Shown here one piece after another: positions 7,463-7,568 of a DNA stretch of 7,568 nucleotides. Under the pieces are notes generated by a model. That model saw nothing but the letters and a program-made list of their open reading frames with translations. It had not been told where the DNA came from and did no database searches. The stretch comes from an uncultured Bacilli bacterium. GTDB lineage: Bacteria > Bacillota_I > Bacilli_A > RF39 > UBA660. The position numbers and the translations under genes are program-made. The DNA lies in assembly GCA_947630515.1 (NCBI GenBank), contig CANRHY010000046.1, positions 1-7,568 of the forward strand. The letters run 5' to 3'. Within the stretch, counting starts at the first letter, position 1, and each line of letters opens with the position of its first letter.

Positions 7463-7495
7463 AAAAGACCCTAAACAAAAGGGTAACTTTTTTTT
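7463..7495 (+). terminator. Second, back-up rho-independent terminator
   Basis: ACCC (7468-7471) pairs with GGGT (7481-7484). The stem continues as AAAAG (7463-7467) with CTTTT (7487-7491) across a two-base AA bulge, and the loop is nine bases. It runs straight into eight T residues (7488-7495). The stem is weaker than the one just upstream, so it probably catches read-through. Confidence 0.6.
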
Positions 7496-7528
7496 GTATA
7501 AAATATCACTAAAAAGAACAAAATATAA

Positions 7529-7557
7529 TTGACAATGACAATAAAAAATAATAAAAT
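7529..7557 (+). promoter_or_regulatory. Near-consensus sigma-A promoter for a gene beyond the window
   Basis: TTGACA at 7529-7534 is a perfect -35. After a 17-base spacer, TAAAAT at 7552-7557 matches the -10 consensus at five of six positions. It lies just after the two terminators and points out of the window, so a separate + strand transcript should begin near position 7564. No coding start is visible before the window ends. Confidence 0.7.
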
Positions 7558-7568
7558 GTAAGTATAAA

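Noticed and set aside
7416..7532. Small + strand ORF of 38 codons starting MQEEAFF
   Set aside because: It runs through both terminator hairpins, has no ribosome site, and its sequence is explained by the hairpins.

Overview
The window holds one very large gene. It is a monocistronic transcription unit on the + strand (about 175-7278, 2367 codons) flanked by promoter and terminator signals. It encodes a secreted, membrane-anchored zinc metallopeptidase of the M26 (IgA1 protease / ZmpA-ZmpB-ZmpC) type. The DNA is strongly AT-rich, codons end mostly in A or T, every Trp I checked is TGG, and TGA or TAA act as stops. There is a Shine-Dalgarno sequence and sigma-A-like promoters. Together with the M26 family this points to a low-GC Gram-positive (Bacillota) host, probably gut- or mucosa-associated, using the standard bacterial code. 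I cannot place it more precisely from sequence alone.

Layout: 1-38 holds a weak AT-rich hairpin that may end an upstream gene. 39-174 is the promoter and leader region, with a ribosome binding site at 162-166 that favours the ATG at 175 over the in-frame ATG at 160. In protein order (numbered from 175) the gene encodes: signal peptide (1-24), cohesin-like beta domain (about 28-152), two transmembrane helices with a basic loop (184-233), two dockerin-type calcium loops (239-250 and 294-305) split by an Asn/Glu/Lys-rich linker, an alternating array of two kinds of beta modules (about 316-1158), a region with GLUG-like glycine repeats (about 1306-1507), a small beta module (about 1603-1659), and the M26 catalytic domain. 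The zinc site is HETAH (2056-2060) plus Glu2080.

The 3' end looks frameshifted. The annotated frame ends at TGA 7276-7278 after an odd NYYY tail. A one-base change of frame opens another 34 codons (7265-7369) that read like the natural end of the protein. Two rho-independent terminators follow (7399-7438 and 7463-7495). After them comes a near-consensus promoter (7529-7557) pointing out of the window to a gene I cannot see.

The most notable point is the architecture. A cohesin-like and a dockerin-like element lie in the same chain, on either side of a membrane hairpin. The hairpin occupies the place where streptococcal IgA1 proteases carry their unusual N-terminal LPxTG and membrane segments, but no LPxTG motif is present here.
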